Shown here: positions 1 through 11,571 of the stretch, piece after piece
Layout of the letters: each line of letters starts with the position of its first letter
How positions within the stretch are numbered: the stretch's first letter is position 1
Origin: Litoditis marina
Taxonomy: Eukaryota; Nematoda; Chromadorea; Rhabditida; Rhabditidae
Assembly (NCBI GenBank): GCA_964036275.1
Contig: OZ038433.1
Coordinates: 30,735,485 to 30,799,484, forward strand
Length of the DNA stretch: 64,000 bases
Direction: 5' to 3'
Program-made: the position numbers and the translations under genes
Notes under the pieces: generated by a model
Database searches by the model: none
Told to the model about the DNA's origin: nothing
What the model saw: the letters and a program-made list of their open reading frames with translations, nothing else

Positions 1-553
1 AAACGGTTTTGGGATATGACTGTTTTTGACAGCTTGTAGATGAATTGGGATGAGTGATGGGCTTATTATTTTGGGCGTATTTTGAGAATGGTATTTTGAT
101 TTTTCGTTTACCATTTCTATATACCCGTGTCTAACCCTCGCGTCGGTGTCATTACAGCAGTCTATACTCTGAGTGAACGAAGGAGATAAAAACATGAGAA
201 AGAGTATATGTTTTCATTGATATGATCTATTTGCCATCCGCTCCTCTTGAAAGTCATAACTTGAAAGTCAAAGCTAGAGGAACACTATATTTGATGCAAT
301 TTACTTGCTTGCTATTCCATTTTGAACGCACAAATGCGAACTTCAACAAGCGTCTAGTATTCCTACTCGATTCAACCGACTTTGTTAATACAAAACTACA
401 CAGAAACGTATCTGGAGACTACTGAAAGAGTTTTGAAATGTTAGCGTAATTTTTCGCCAAATAGAACCCAATTCGAAATATGAGCGTAAAACTTCCTGAT
501 AAGAAGTCAGATAACATATTTTCCTTTCTAAAATCGCATTATTACAGAACATC
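1..553. other. upstream region of the first SRE gene
   Basis: AT-rich sequence before the first receptor gene. It should contain that gene's promoter, but I see no coding exon and no clear regulatory motif. The short open frames here have no recognisable content. Confidence 0.4.
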
Positions 554-3479
554 ATGGATGTTAACAATTCTACAATATTTTTGTTCCTAATCAGCGGTGA
601 GTTTGGAGTTGAAAACGACGTCACATGGCTTAGACACATAATCCAATCTATCGAGGTTGTCATTCTACTAACCAACATATTCTGTTTCACGTTCTGCTTG
701 TACAGCTTAGTGAAGGTCAAAGTTTTCCATGTGAACTTGACCATCATATTCTCGTCTTTTTTGATTTCTCTCTATCCTATGGCTATTTCACGTCTGATCC
801 ACATTTATTACTCATGGACACCTGTTAAATGGATAGGTAGGTTTGTATTGCACGTGGATCAGTTTTGCTCTTAAAATTTCTAGCCGATTGGCGAGCCGAT
901 AATGTAGCAGACTGGTCCACCCTCTACAAGACTACATTGAGATCAGAGAGACGCAGACTCTCTGAAGACTATCTATCTTATTGTGAGCTTCATGACCTGC
1001 CTTTGGGCCATTCGTAGATTTGAAACAATTGTTGAGCGGTCGTTACATAGGCTGAAAGGATGAGCCTCAATTTTACTCCTTCAGACATAATTTCCATCAA
1101 AAAAAACATGGAAGGAATTCAACAATGGTCGATGGAGTAAAGAAACGTGGAAAAAAAGCAATTGAGGTGTAATTTGACCGTATTCCGAAATGTTATCCGT
1201 GAGAAAAACCTATACTCTCCAAAATAATGCAAAAATGGTCACATACTATTCAGTTAATTTTTTACAGACTCCGTAAACGATGTTTATCATTTTCACGTGA
1301 TACTGATCGCAAGTGTAGTACGAGGCTCCTACATTTTTATGGCGATCATGTGTTGTTCTGCCATTCTGGCTGAGCGCCACGTGGCCTCATACTACATCCG
1401 AGACTATGAAAAGAAGTCTCGATACCATATTTCGGTGATCATCGTGTGCCTACTGGTTGTTTCCTCGGTCTCACTGGCAGCATTCAGATCGTTCTGTTCC
1501 GGCGGCAAGAAAGTAACTCACGTATTCATGATTTGTTGCCAGATACTAAACATCTGTGTAAGTTGATTCGTTGTCAGAATCGTAGATCTATGACCGTATT
1601 CACGGAAACGGTTAGGAAAGATAGTGATTTCGATGAGTGTAATCTAACTCGTCCAGTTCTTCATGAGTGAAAAACATATATCGATCATGAGCCTGTCGAA
1701 ACTAACATGTGACGTTCGTTGTTATGATCGATATACTTCTTCGAAATGATTGTGCCTGACTATGTGCGGTGTGATGGTGAGTTAACTGGATGCCGCCGGA
1801 GTATCATAATGGAGAAGATAAAATATAAAATAATTTTTCATTATAGAATTTAAACCTATTCATTGTAAGTGAAATATTGTAATTAAACAAAAAATTATAT
1901 CCCATAATGAAGCAAACTCATTGAAGTATGAGAGAAGCACGGTTTCTATATGAAGCGTTAATGGTCAGTGCGAAGTTGTTCGAGACGTCAGCGGGCTTGC
2001 GTTCTGTTTTTCTTTCTTATGGGTTTGTTACCGTTCAAAAGTACTTTTTGTTCTATGTGGCTCAAACTCTGTCTTTGTTCAGTTGTACTTGAATGAGATG
2101 CACCTACATCGTCGGCGCAAAAACCTTCTAGTTCAACCTGGATACGACCTGAGCACTCGGTTTCAGATAAACGAGAATTTCAAAACTATCACGGTGAGTT
2201 CCGAAATCTATAAGATACCAAAATTGTGCTGGCTCGGTTCCGTAATAATTTCTCACTACTACTGATATAATTTGTGATCAGAAACATTTGCATCGTTATT
2301 ATCCCATAATAATCTGTCCCTCATGTACAACATAAGTTGAGAAAAACAAATCATTTTGATTTTTGGGATTTTCGTTCCATTTGTAATGGTATTTTTCACC
2401 TAGTATGTTCCCGTGCATTTTGTGACTACATCATAGGTTCCTGGAACATAGTTCACCGATTTTCTCGTCGACGATGTCTCGCCGATTTTGACAAAAGAGC
2501 CACAACGCTATCACTTAGATTATGATATATATATATATAGTGCGTGCCAATTTTCTAAAATATCCGCTGCATGTGAGACTCGAACCGGGTCAAAAAGTTT
2601 GGAAGGCGCGAACGCTAACCAATTTACCAATTGTGCTCACAGCATCGTCGTGAACCAATCGTAAATAAGTGTTCTTACACAGCCCAAAGTGAGATATACA
2701 GTCTACCCCGTTGTTCTTTGAGCGACAACTATGCTTGACCAATGTCAACAAAACTACGAGCAAATCTTTGATGCATTGTCAAGTATAGTTCATTCAATAC
2801 GCCAATACGCGCCATAATTCACCGGTGCTGACTGAAAAGCAACGCTATCAGACTAGAAACACAGCGACAAACGCATGACATTTCTACTCAATTCAGTTGC
2901 TACGAGACATTTTGGTTGGAGTGCTGTTTTCGGTTCCCTTTGTAATAGTGGGTGCTCTACTACGCCAATATGTCTGCAATAAGTTTATTATCACTGTCGT
3001 CAACAACTTATTGGAGCTTTGCATATCTGGGTGGGAACACTGCTCTTACAATATTAGTATAAGTTGTGTTGTCTGAACAAATGGAATGGACGAATGCTAT
3101 CAGAACCAACTGCCAATCAGAAAAAAAACATTAAGAAATAATGTAAAGTAAATTGACCGACTGGTCTTAAACAAATGTCAAAACGATTATGAGGTTATTG
3201 GGCACGGCCAGTTTTGTATGATCGAAACTGGTATCGCTTATTAAGTTACATAATACACAGAGAAATGGAAGCAAAATGAAAACTTCAGGTCTACAAATTT
3301 AGCATTCCAGCATTCCATTGTTGATCTACTTCATCATTACCGTAACCATCAAGGAGTTACGTCGGTTTGCGGTTTCCTTTTTCTGCGGTCAATCGGAACC
3401 CGTAAATGCCAAACCCGAGTTGGCGGCTGGAGATACAACTACTGCATATTTTACACAGTTGCGATCGACATGGAACTGA
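554..3479 (+). CDS. SRE-class serpentine chemoreceptor, intact, 5 exons
   Basis: Seven-transmembrane chemosensory receptor of the nematode SRE class; members are expected in the ciliary membrane of sensory neurons. Exons 554-836, 1268-1557, 2083-2193, 2897-3030 and 3311-3479 join with matching phases (1,0,0,2) to give 987 nt, 328 aa, normal for the class. Every intron is GT-AG. The ATG at 554 begins the first exon and is conserved in the neighbouring copy. Exon 1 carries TM1-2, with VKVFHVNLTII before TM2. Exon 2 carries the ERHVASYYIRDYEKKSR motif after TM3, typical of SRE proteins. Exon 3 carries the loop LSTRFQINENFKTIT, also SRE-like. Exons 4-5 carry the last helices and end TAYFTQLRSTWN. 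A SINE-like repeat lies in intron 3. The SRE assignment rests on motif memory, not a search; a related SRA-superfamily class is the alternative. Confidence 0.85.
2567..2715 (-). repeat. tRNA-derived SINE-like repeat, family 1, in SRE intron 3
   Basis: On the minus strand it has a leader shared with the copies at 22395-22545 and 45480-45640 (TATATCTCACTTTGGGCTG), then a tRNA-like part with an A-box-like TGGTAAATTGGTTAGCG and a B-box GGTTCGAGTCTC. It cannot fold a proper acceptor stem, so it is not a functional tRNA. Confidence 0.6.
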
Positions 3480-3849
3480 AGAAATCTGTGGAACTCTGGA
3501 ACAACTACTTTTATAGTTTTTTTCGACCGGTTCAGAGAAAGAAAACTCAAGTACTCTCAAGACTTTGCTTACCCGCAGATTTTTGAGTAGCGGAAGAAGT
3601 ATCTGAAACCTCATACACTTCAAGTGTCTAGCGTGAACTTATATTATCAATCATCCCATGTTGAACAAATCATATGTGTCGCCCAGTGAATTCAAATATT
3701 CTTTGAGTTGTTTTCTATCCAATGTACTGTTATAATGAGTTGTAGTTATAACTTCCTTCCTCGCGTGTACCTCCAGCCGCAGCAATCAGAAATGCACGAA
3801 CTTCTTTTGTTTTGTTGTATTTGAAGTGATTGATTTTTTGTGTGCAAGC
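3480..3849. other. 3' flank of SRE gene
   Basis: Presumed 3'UTR and spacer after the SRE stop codon. Nothing further recognised. Confidence 0.3.
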
Positions 3850-4180
3850 ATGTAAGAGGCGTCCATTTAAATAGTTTTTCAAAATTCAAATATTATGCCA
3901 ATCTGGTCATTTTTTCGTGGAGCATGTTTCCATCAAATTTCGCACAATTCTGACCACATCTTCGGTTTCTAGTCAGAGAACTTACTGACAACTGTCAGAA
4001 GTGAAAACGGGCTTTTTGACGCCGGTCAATTAATATTCTGGTTTTTTTGGCATTCGTCAATGAATTGCCTCGTTCATTCTGTGTAATTCTGACCATTGTC
4101 AGAATGTTTGCGGGATCGAACCTGCGGGCGCCAGGGCAAAAGGCAGACACACTGCCACTGCGCTACCGGGCCAGTGGTTA
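3850..4180 (-). repeat. tRNA-derived SINE-like repeat, family 2, left inverted copy
   Basis: On the minus strand a tRNA-like head (about 4175 down to 4106) has A-box TAGCGCAGTGGCAGTG and B-box GGTTCGATCCC. It is followed by a body with TGACnnTTGTCAG-type palindromes and a tail reading AAACTATTTAAATGGACGCC. The copy at 5829-6170 has the same order in the opposite direction, so the two form a large head-to-head inverted pair. Tails match closely; heads are more diverged. Confidence 0.55.
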
Positions 4181-4285
4181 GGGCATCGACTGTCGCGGAT
4201 CTAACATGCGCCAGCCAAATCGTACTGATCGCTCATATAACGAGACAGATTTGAATAATGAAAACTAATGAGATCGATGAACTAA

Positions 4286-4533
4286 ATAAGTAACCGGGTT
4301 TATTTGGTACCCTTACCAGTTTTTAGTAAACTAATCTTTAGGTTACCGCAGTAGGTAACCACGTGGTAACCTGAAATGAGAAATCGGTTACCTGTTAGTT
4401 TTTCATTGTGGTTTTACCGTTTATTTGTACAGTAGCCAAAATAAAGTTTCGGGTTACCAACCGGTTACCTATGTGGCAACCTGAAATATTACCAAAAACC
4501 GGTAAAGTTATCAAGAAACCCGGTTATTTATGA
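4286..4533. repeat. short inverted-repeat element rich in GGTTACC
   Basis: The ends are inverted (AGTAACCGGGTTTATT on the left, AAACCCGGTTATTTAT on the right). The interior repeats GGTTACC or GGTAACC about ten times. Looks like a MITE; no coding content. Confidence 0.45.
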
Positions 4534-4639
4534 AATTGACCAATAAAAACGAAATGAACTTTTTTAAATTAATTTTCTCGACATTAAAAAGAAGTCCGCG
4601 GGGGTCTGGGGGGCACCCCCAGCTAACGTGGCCCGCGGC

Positions 4640-5784
4640 TTAAGGCTGTCTTCAGACTTTTTGTGCGATACAAGATACACGATACATGCGCGCTCTAATC
4701 ATGTGTATCGATTGCATTTTTGTAGCGGCGACAGATACATGCGTCACGCGATGTATCTATCGTGTTCATACTTTTTCTACAGTATCTCGGCGTCAGATAC
4801 ATCATTTTGAATCGACGATACACTTTTTTTGAAGATTGCGGCCGGCATTCTACACTTCACTCATATTGTGGATACATCTAGGTTTTTTGATTATAAAAGT
4901 GATTTTTGTGAAATTTTTCCAATTGATAGAATGTTCCCCCACACAAAACAGATTGGTATCCGCAAAAAAACTCACTTTCGCGCGCGACGCGCGCACGCTA
5001 CGCGTCAAAATGAGAAATTATGCAGATTTGGGTCAAATTTGTGAACTGTGATTATCGATCATGGAGATTGCGAATGTGGATATCAATTTTATATCACGCA
5101 CGCGACGCGTGCACGCGTCGCGACAAAAATTTAAAAACCCGTAAAATTCAATAAAACTTGGGAACCTGAGGAAATTGATCATTCTGAAGTCAGATGTAAG
5201 CTTGGTACGAACTTGGGGTCAAGCGCGCGCGCAGCACGCGACGCGACAAAAAATTTCAACTTTTGTGCATGAAGATAAATTTTTGGGATTGGGAGTGGTT
5301 GGCCACGCGGATAAGAAGGTATTACAAGTTTCGGTCGAATACCCCACCCATCCCAATTTCATATGAATCGACTCATTTTGATATTTCTGCCTCGTCGCGT
5401 GCACGCGCTTCGCGTGAGTGAAATTGAGTATATGGCATGGGGATCGGTAACAATGATCATCAGCGTTTTTGTTTTTCACGATGTCCAAAGTTTATCGAAA
5501 TTCATTCATTTTCACATTTTGTCGCGGCGCGTGCGCGTGCGATGGGATAGACGTCAATTTGAAGAATAACTATAAATATCTATGGAATGAAGAATTTAAA
5601 ATTGTTAAAAGTTACTTTTGAATTTGAAACTAACAAAATCGAAAAAATGAATCCTGGAACGTTCATACTTTTCTGATACGTTGGCGCCAAGATACGGATA
5701 CAAAATGAGACGATACAAATAATTCGAAAATGAATCGTGTATCTGTATCTTGTATCGCACAAAAAGTCTGAAGACAGCCTAACG
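4640..5784. mobile_element. non-autonomous inverted-repeat transposon, nested
   Basis: Terminal inverted repeats of about 45 bp: the left end reads AGGCTGTCTTCAGACTTTTT and continues through GTGCGATACAAGATAC; the right end is its reverse complement, ending AAGACAGCCT at about 5781. The interior holds repeated GC-rich words such as CGCGACGCG and GCGTGCACGCG every 100-150 bp. No transposase-like frame. It sits between the two inverted SINE-like copies. Termini are within a few bases; the flanks resemble TA or TTA. Confidence 0.6.
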
Positions 5785-5828
5785 CGCTCCCGCCATGACT
5801 TACAGAAACTCGCCCATCTACTCAGTAG

Positions 5829-6170
5829 CCGCTGTAGCGTAGTGGTTAGCGCCCGCGCTTTTGAACTGACGGGGTCAGGTTCGATTCCCGGCTGAGACAG
5901 GAGGTTTGCAAATACAGTTTTGACAGTGGTCAGTTTCAGTATGCAAGTAACTGACGATTGTCAAAAAGTAATGTGTAAAATAATGACCGTTGTCAGACTT
6001 CAAGAAAATAATTGACCCTCGTCATTTATTCGGACGATGAAGTCTGCGAAACGGAACCAGAAAGTGACCATATTCTAAGTTTCTCGGCAATAAATAAAAA
6101 ATTGACCAGAATTGCATAATATTTGATTTTTGAAAAACTATTTAAATGGATGCCTCTTATGTGTTTTTCC
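5829..6170 (+). repeat. tRNA-derived SINE-like repeat, family 2, right copy
   Basis: tRNA-like head at about 5829-5901 with A-box TAGCGTAGTGGTTAGCGCC and B-box GGTTCGATTCC, then body words TTGTCAAAA and CGTTGTCAGACTT, then the tail TTTTTGAAAAACTATTTAAA shared in reverse with 3850-3900. Pol III-type internal promoter elements are visible; the rest is inferred from the paired copy. Confidence 0.55.
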
Positions 6171-7654
6171 CATGCAAGCATCTGATATACAAGAGGAGAT
6201 CTTTGTGGAACTCATTGTAACATGTATAACTATATTCTTCTCGAATGATTATAACACTAATTCCTAAATGAATCTATATACGTGCATACTTCATACTGTA
6301 CCAAATGTGAGCTATCAATTGAACCTGAATGTGCATGTGACGCCGAAATCTGAAGATATTTTTCTAGAAAGAAAAACATTTTTAAATATTCTTCACTTGA
6401 TAAATAATTGTGATTTTAAAAAATAAAGAGATTGCCGTGTTTCAAATGTTCAGTCGAATGCCAAACAAACTTTTTCGGAAAAATTAAAGTATCGCCTCCC
6501 ACCGCAGTAAAATATTGATGAAGATAATGAATTGGTAATTAATAATTGCTGTGATAACATTGTTACGCATTCACTACCGGCCAACTTTCTTAGCTGGTAT
6601 CGGAGAGATGAACATCGTGTTTGGCTGAATGATGAACACCTATATTACTATCACTATTTATGTTTAAAGAATCCGTCCCGCTCTAATTTTTGACGTATGA
6701 GTTAACATTCTGGTCCTATGGCAAATGGAAAACCATTATCAAAAATATATAATTTTATTTCTCCATCGCGCTTCAATGTTCAGCGGCTTACGTAATGACA
6801 CCGATGGGGCAGTTGCGTACGGGGGATGCCCGAAAAAACACATCAAAGTATCACTTATTTTCAAGCTGTCCTATCACCTACCACAACACAGTTAGAGACT
6901 ATGCGAATTCACTATATCAAAAATCATAGGAACCAAGTCGAGTTGCTTCACAGTGAAAATGTTCATGTTTGCTTGTTTATTTTTGCTAACTTTCGATCGG
7001 AAAGTTTTCTCATGATTTACTGGAACACATCAAGAACCTTTTTGTACGGCTTTTAAATTTTTCTTGAAAGTCAGCTTTTAGCGGAACGGTTTCTTTAAGA
7101 TGCGAGAAGTTGTTATTGACTACGTTGCTCTCCCACCGTAACCTCCCCCCCCCCATTATCATGTCCAACCAACAATTTTCGAGGATGATAACTGTTGAGA
7201 AAAAAAAAACTGTTTTCTGAGAATTGTCTTGTAATGCTTGATTGTCCGTAATTTTCGCGAATGTTGGGAGAAAACATCCCATTAAAAAGACCACACTCAC
7301 AGCTTCTTTCAATCAAGTTTACAAATCGCTTCACTAGTTGTATGTAAATACAGTTCAAATAAACCCGTGGATGGTGATAAAAGTAGCATTTATAGAAGCG
7401 CTTTTTGTTAGGAGCGTTCATTTCTCAGGCATTCCCCCAGTTAGAAACCGGAAGCTGCAATAAAATGCGGAAAACACATAGACTTGTGTTCTAATATGCG
7501 TCGTATTCAAAATATATATCCCATAAAAACCGAATTTAAAACTTATCTTAAACATTTAAAACACCTGTAACTCTCGGAATGTGAGCGTCAGCTTTCGCGA
7601 TATGGACTATAACAAGAAAAAGTAAAAAGTTTTTTTAATCTCATTATTTCAGCC
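6171..7654. other. intergenic region between the SRE genes
   Basis: No exon supported. Contains a C11 run near 7145 and an A9 run near 7200. The open frames on both strands show no protein features. The promoter of the second SRE gene should lie in the last few hundred bases. Confidence 0.35.
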
Positions 7655-7855
7655 ATGGACATAAATATTTATAATTCGACTATATTTCTGTTCCTAATCA
7701 CCAGTGATTTTGGAATTGAAAATGACGTCACGTGGCTTAGACAAGTTTTCCAATCTATCGAGGTTGTCATTTTACTAACCAACACGTTCTGTTTCACCTT
7801 TTGCCTGTACAGTTTGGTGAAGGTCAAAGTGTTTCATGTGAACTTGACCATCATA

Positions 7856-9202
7856 TAAGACGTAGCCAAATAAAAATATTTTGAAAACCGCTTATTTCAG
7901 AAACTTGCGCACCAAGTGACGATCTCATACCCGTCCACTTTTCTTACTCAGTAACACTCTATTTCCCAAAAACGCGCTCCAACTGCGATTTCTGTGAAAG
8001 AATTATCAGTCTATCAACGTACAAACTGTCGGTTCAAGTGAACCAACAGTTTGTCAAGTGACAAACTGTCGGCGGCGGGTCCCATCCTAATTTAACCATT
8101 CCACCACAAAATAATGCTTCAAAATATAATTTATATTTCAAAAGCACGTTAAACACATTATATCAGTAAAATGAAGGATTCTAGAAAACTGTTCAACATT
8201 TTTCCTAATTCAGAGGTTGTTGAATTTCTATGATGTTTCAATTAATAGTAATTTGGTGATTCCCATATAACAGACTAGTTTTTCGGCACTGATTTTCAAT
8301 AGAATAATTATGCATATTTCCTATTCATACTGAGTTTCTTTTCTATTGTTATATTAGTTTTACTCGTACAATTCCACAATTGTTTAGTTTCCAGTCAGAC
8401 TTTCTCAAAAAACCTAGTACCGAGTAAATTACCATTGTGTAAGAGATAGAAGTCATTCAAACTTTATTAAGTCAGTTCTTTTAGTTCTTAAACTAGCGCA
8501 TTCAGTGGGTAGGAGACAGCGTGGCCAAATGGCCGTCATTTGGGGCGAGTAGCGGCGGCTAAATGAAAGGCGGGGCGCCAGACAGTTTCGAAAAGATTCG
8601 ATTATCGATCGATGGCAGAGGCGCGCGGTGCCCTGCCTCGCCCGCGCCTGCCTCCTTCTTACGTGCCCGTGCATTAATTAAAACAGTAATTTAGCACTTT
8701 TGAAAAGAAAATAAGCGGATTTAAACTCAAATAGATAAAAACACTATTTAATCCAATGTATTTTAATGTGAAATTGTCTAATTTAGTGCAGGAACTTCAA
8801 AATTCTCACAATTAGTGCTGTTTTGATGTGGAATAGTTTGAAAATATGTACATTAACTAGATAATAACTTCATTAGTCAACATAGCCGCTCTCTAACTGA
8901 TTTGAATACAATTTTTGGTAACAGAGACCCACTTGCAATAATTTGGTAAACGTTAGAACCAACAGTCACACTTTATTCGTGTACAAAGTGCGCTTGCACG
9001 GAGGGGAACACGGGCTGGACACTTTGTCAAGATACAAAGTGCGAATCGGGTATAAAATGCTCGGGGAGCCCATACAGTGAAATGTTACTCAGTAGAGGCT
9101 TGATTCACTGAATTAGGAAAAATTATGGAACCATTTCCTCACTTCGTGTGCAAGTTTCTGAAATAAGCGGTTTTCAAAACATTTTTATTTGGCTGCGTCT
9201 TA
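7856..9202. mobile_element. 1347 bp TA-flanked inverted-repeat transposon, non-autonomous
   Basis: The termini are near-perfect inverted repeats of about 64 bp, beginning TAAGACGTAGCCAAATAAAA on the left and TAAGACGCAGCCAAATAAAA on the right strand. The element is flanked by TA at 7854-7855 and 9203-9204. The pre-insertion site can be read from the first SRE gene (CATCATATTC), which supports the junctions. Inside each arm is a second small palindrome: ACAAACTGTCGG/ACAGTTTGTC near 8030-8070 and ACTTTGT/ACAAAGT near 8970-9045. No transposase is visible. TA duplication fits Tc1/mariner-type or other TA-specific families; the family is not identified. Confidence 0.8.
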
Positions 9203-9517
9203 TATTCTTTTCTTTCTTGATCTATTTCTATCCTATGGCTATTTCAAGTCTCATTCTGATCTACTACTCGTGGACACCGGCGAAATGGATAGGTTTGTTT
9301 TGGACGTAAATCGTCCTCTTGCAATTTTGATGCCAATTGACAAGCCACTTTTGTGGCAGACTGTCGTTCTCTTTACGAGAAAGCATGTAGATCAGAGAGA
9401 CGACTCTTCGACACACTGCGTCTCTGCGTGAACTCCATGCTCCTGCTTTGGGCAAATCGGAGAAGATTAAGGTGGATGTGGAGCGGCCGACTACTAGCGG
9501 CGTAGCTATTCCCAAAA

Positions 9518-9650
9518 GATCTCATGAGATACCTTATAAGCTATCAGCGTGAGCTTCTCATGAGATTCTTTTGATTGCAAGGTCACAGCTTTGACAGTTC
9601 ACGAGTAACTCATGAGGTATCTCGTGATAAACTCATGAGGTTAGACAATT
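9518..9650. repeat. palindromic TCATGAG repeats in SRE intron 1
   Basis: Several copies of CTCATGAG and a pair ATGAGATACC / GGTATCTCGTGAT form a hairpin in the first intron of the interrupted SRE gene. Possibly a small MITE; termini not defined. Confidence 0.35.
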
Positions 9651-11571
9651 TGTTACGCCGCCAGAGATCAAAAAATCTCTTTTATTCCCAGAACATCAAA
9701 AACTATTTGCAAGTTATATCCATTTTCCAGATTCCATGAGCGATGACCATCACATTAACGTGATTCTGACAGCAAGCTTGGTACGAGGCTCCTACATTTT
9801 CATGGAAATTCTGTGTTGTTCTGCTATCTTGGCGGAACGCTACTTGGCATCACACTACATCCGAGACTATGAGAAAAATTCTCGATATCATATTTCTGTA
9901 ATCATCATTTCTATATTGTTCATCTCATGTATCTCACTCGCAACATCCAGATCGTTCTACATCGTCGGGAGTATAGTAGATTACTCATTCATGTTTGGTT
10001 CCCAGATACTAAACGTCTATGTAAGTTCATTTCTAACTACAATTGCTGGCTTTTGGTCGTATCCACAAGAGCGGCAAGAGAACCCCGAATTCACGAATTC
10101 ACGAAGAAAACCTACGCATCCTGATAACAATGAGGAAAGAGATATACGATCCTATGAACAAAAGAGAAGGCGAAAGAAAAGAGATTATTTGTGTTCGAAA
10201 AAAGAGAATCTTCTTGTTCGCGAAATGCTGGTTCGAAAGGCTGTGATTGGGGAAGTTTTTCGGTCAAGTATTACTCTCGTAGGTATGGCAATAATATGAT
10301 AGGGCCGACTGGAAAATTGAACTAGATTGAACAGCACGGGAAATACGAAGTTTGTGAATGACATAAAAAGTTCAAATATGAATGGCAATAGTAAAGTTGA
10401 CTCAGTGGCCGTGACTGTCTATGTTTGCCACGAGTTTAGTTTTGGCAAGAGATTCATTATATTACTCATTCGGCCTACCTAATATGTTTGTTCAGTTGTA
10501 CTTGAAAGAACTGTACCTACATCGTCGACGCAAGAATCTTCTCGTTCAACCTGGATACGACCTGAGCACTAGATTCCAGATCAACGAAAACTTCAGAGTT
10601 ATCACGGTTAGTCCTATAGAAAAACGATCACACACCATATAAGACGTGATCAATCAGAGACGTTGTAAGTGGAAAATCGTTTCTCTGTTTCAGGGGCGAA
10701 GTGTGAATTTAAAAAAAGACAAATATGTTTTAATTGAAAAACTATAATACTTTTACAATTTAATTTAATGAGCAAGCAAGTCTTCTATCACTATATCATT
10801 TCAGTTTAGTCTCGCGAGTTACCATAAGGTCACAACAAAATCACGTATGGTCCCCTCTTCACAACAAGATTACCCATGGTACTCTTCTCTTTTCCAGTTG
10901 CTCCAAAACCTTTTGGTCGGCGTACTATTTTCGGTTCCTTTTGTACTGTCGTGTGTTCTACTACGTCGATGCATCTCCGATGTAATTGTTCTCACAGTCG
11001 TCAACAACTTATTGGAGCTTTCCATATCAGGGTAGGGACAATGTTTTACTTATGATCTCGAGAGATGTCTAGAGTTTACGATTTACCTCGCGGCGGAATC
11101 GGACTCATCTATTATTATTGAGGAGACAAATTCGAAGAAAGCCTAGAGATCGAATTGACGTATCTGTATGAGCAAACAATATATATTTAGCACTCGTAAA
11201 CATATTGTCATTGAGAGATTGAGACTGGTCGTAAACCAGACTCGAAGCATCTTTAAGTACAATTCACCCCACTCTAATTTCATAAAATTATGCTAAACAA
11301 CTGTCCACAGTGGACGGAACACGAAAAAAGCAACCAAATAACAAAAAAAGAAAGAAATCTTATAAGAAGAATACTGTTTTCCAAGTTCATTGTTTATTTC
11401 AGCCTCCCATTGTTGATCTATTTCATCGTTACCGCAACCATCAAGGAATTACGTCGGTTCGCGGTTTCTTTTTTCTGCGGTCAATCAGAATCTGTGAATT
11501 CTGGACTGGAGTTGGCAGCTGGAGATACAACTACTGCCTATTTCACACAGTTCCAATCGGCATGGAATTGA

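Larger units (their letters stand above)
7655..11571 (+). pseudogene. SRE chemoreceptor, exon 1 split by a transposon
   Basis: Tandem paralogue of the gene at 554-3479. All five exons are recognisable: 7655-7855 plus 9205-9292 (exon 1, split), 9731-10020, 10496-10606, 10898-11031 and 11403-11571. Exons 2-5 have exactly the lengths of the first gene (290, 111, 134, 169 nt) with intact GT-AG sites and no stop. Motifs include ERYLASHYIRDYEKNSR in exon 2 and LSTRFQINENFRVIT in exon 3. Exon 1 is cut after NLTII, where the inserted terminal repeat supplies an immediate TAA; past the element the frame resumes at LFSFLIYFYPMAIS. As it stands the product would stop at about 67 aa. Perfect preservation elsewhere suggests a recent, perhaps polymorphic, insertion. 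I saw no good acceptor at the right end that would splice the element out. Confidence 0.85.

Noticed and set aside
8453..8674. Transposase fragment inside the SRE insertion
   Set aside because: The 73-codon frame is Arg-rich with no DDE-type motif; likely chance.
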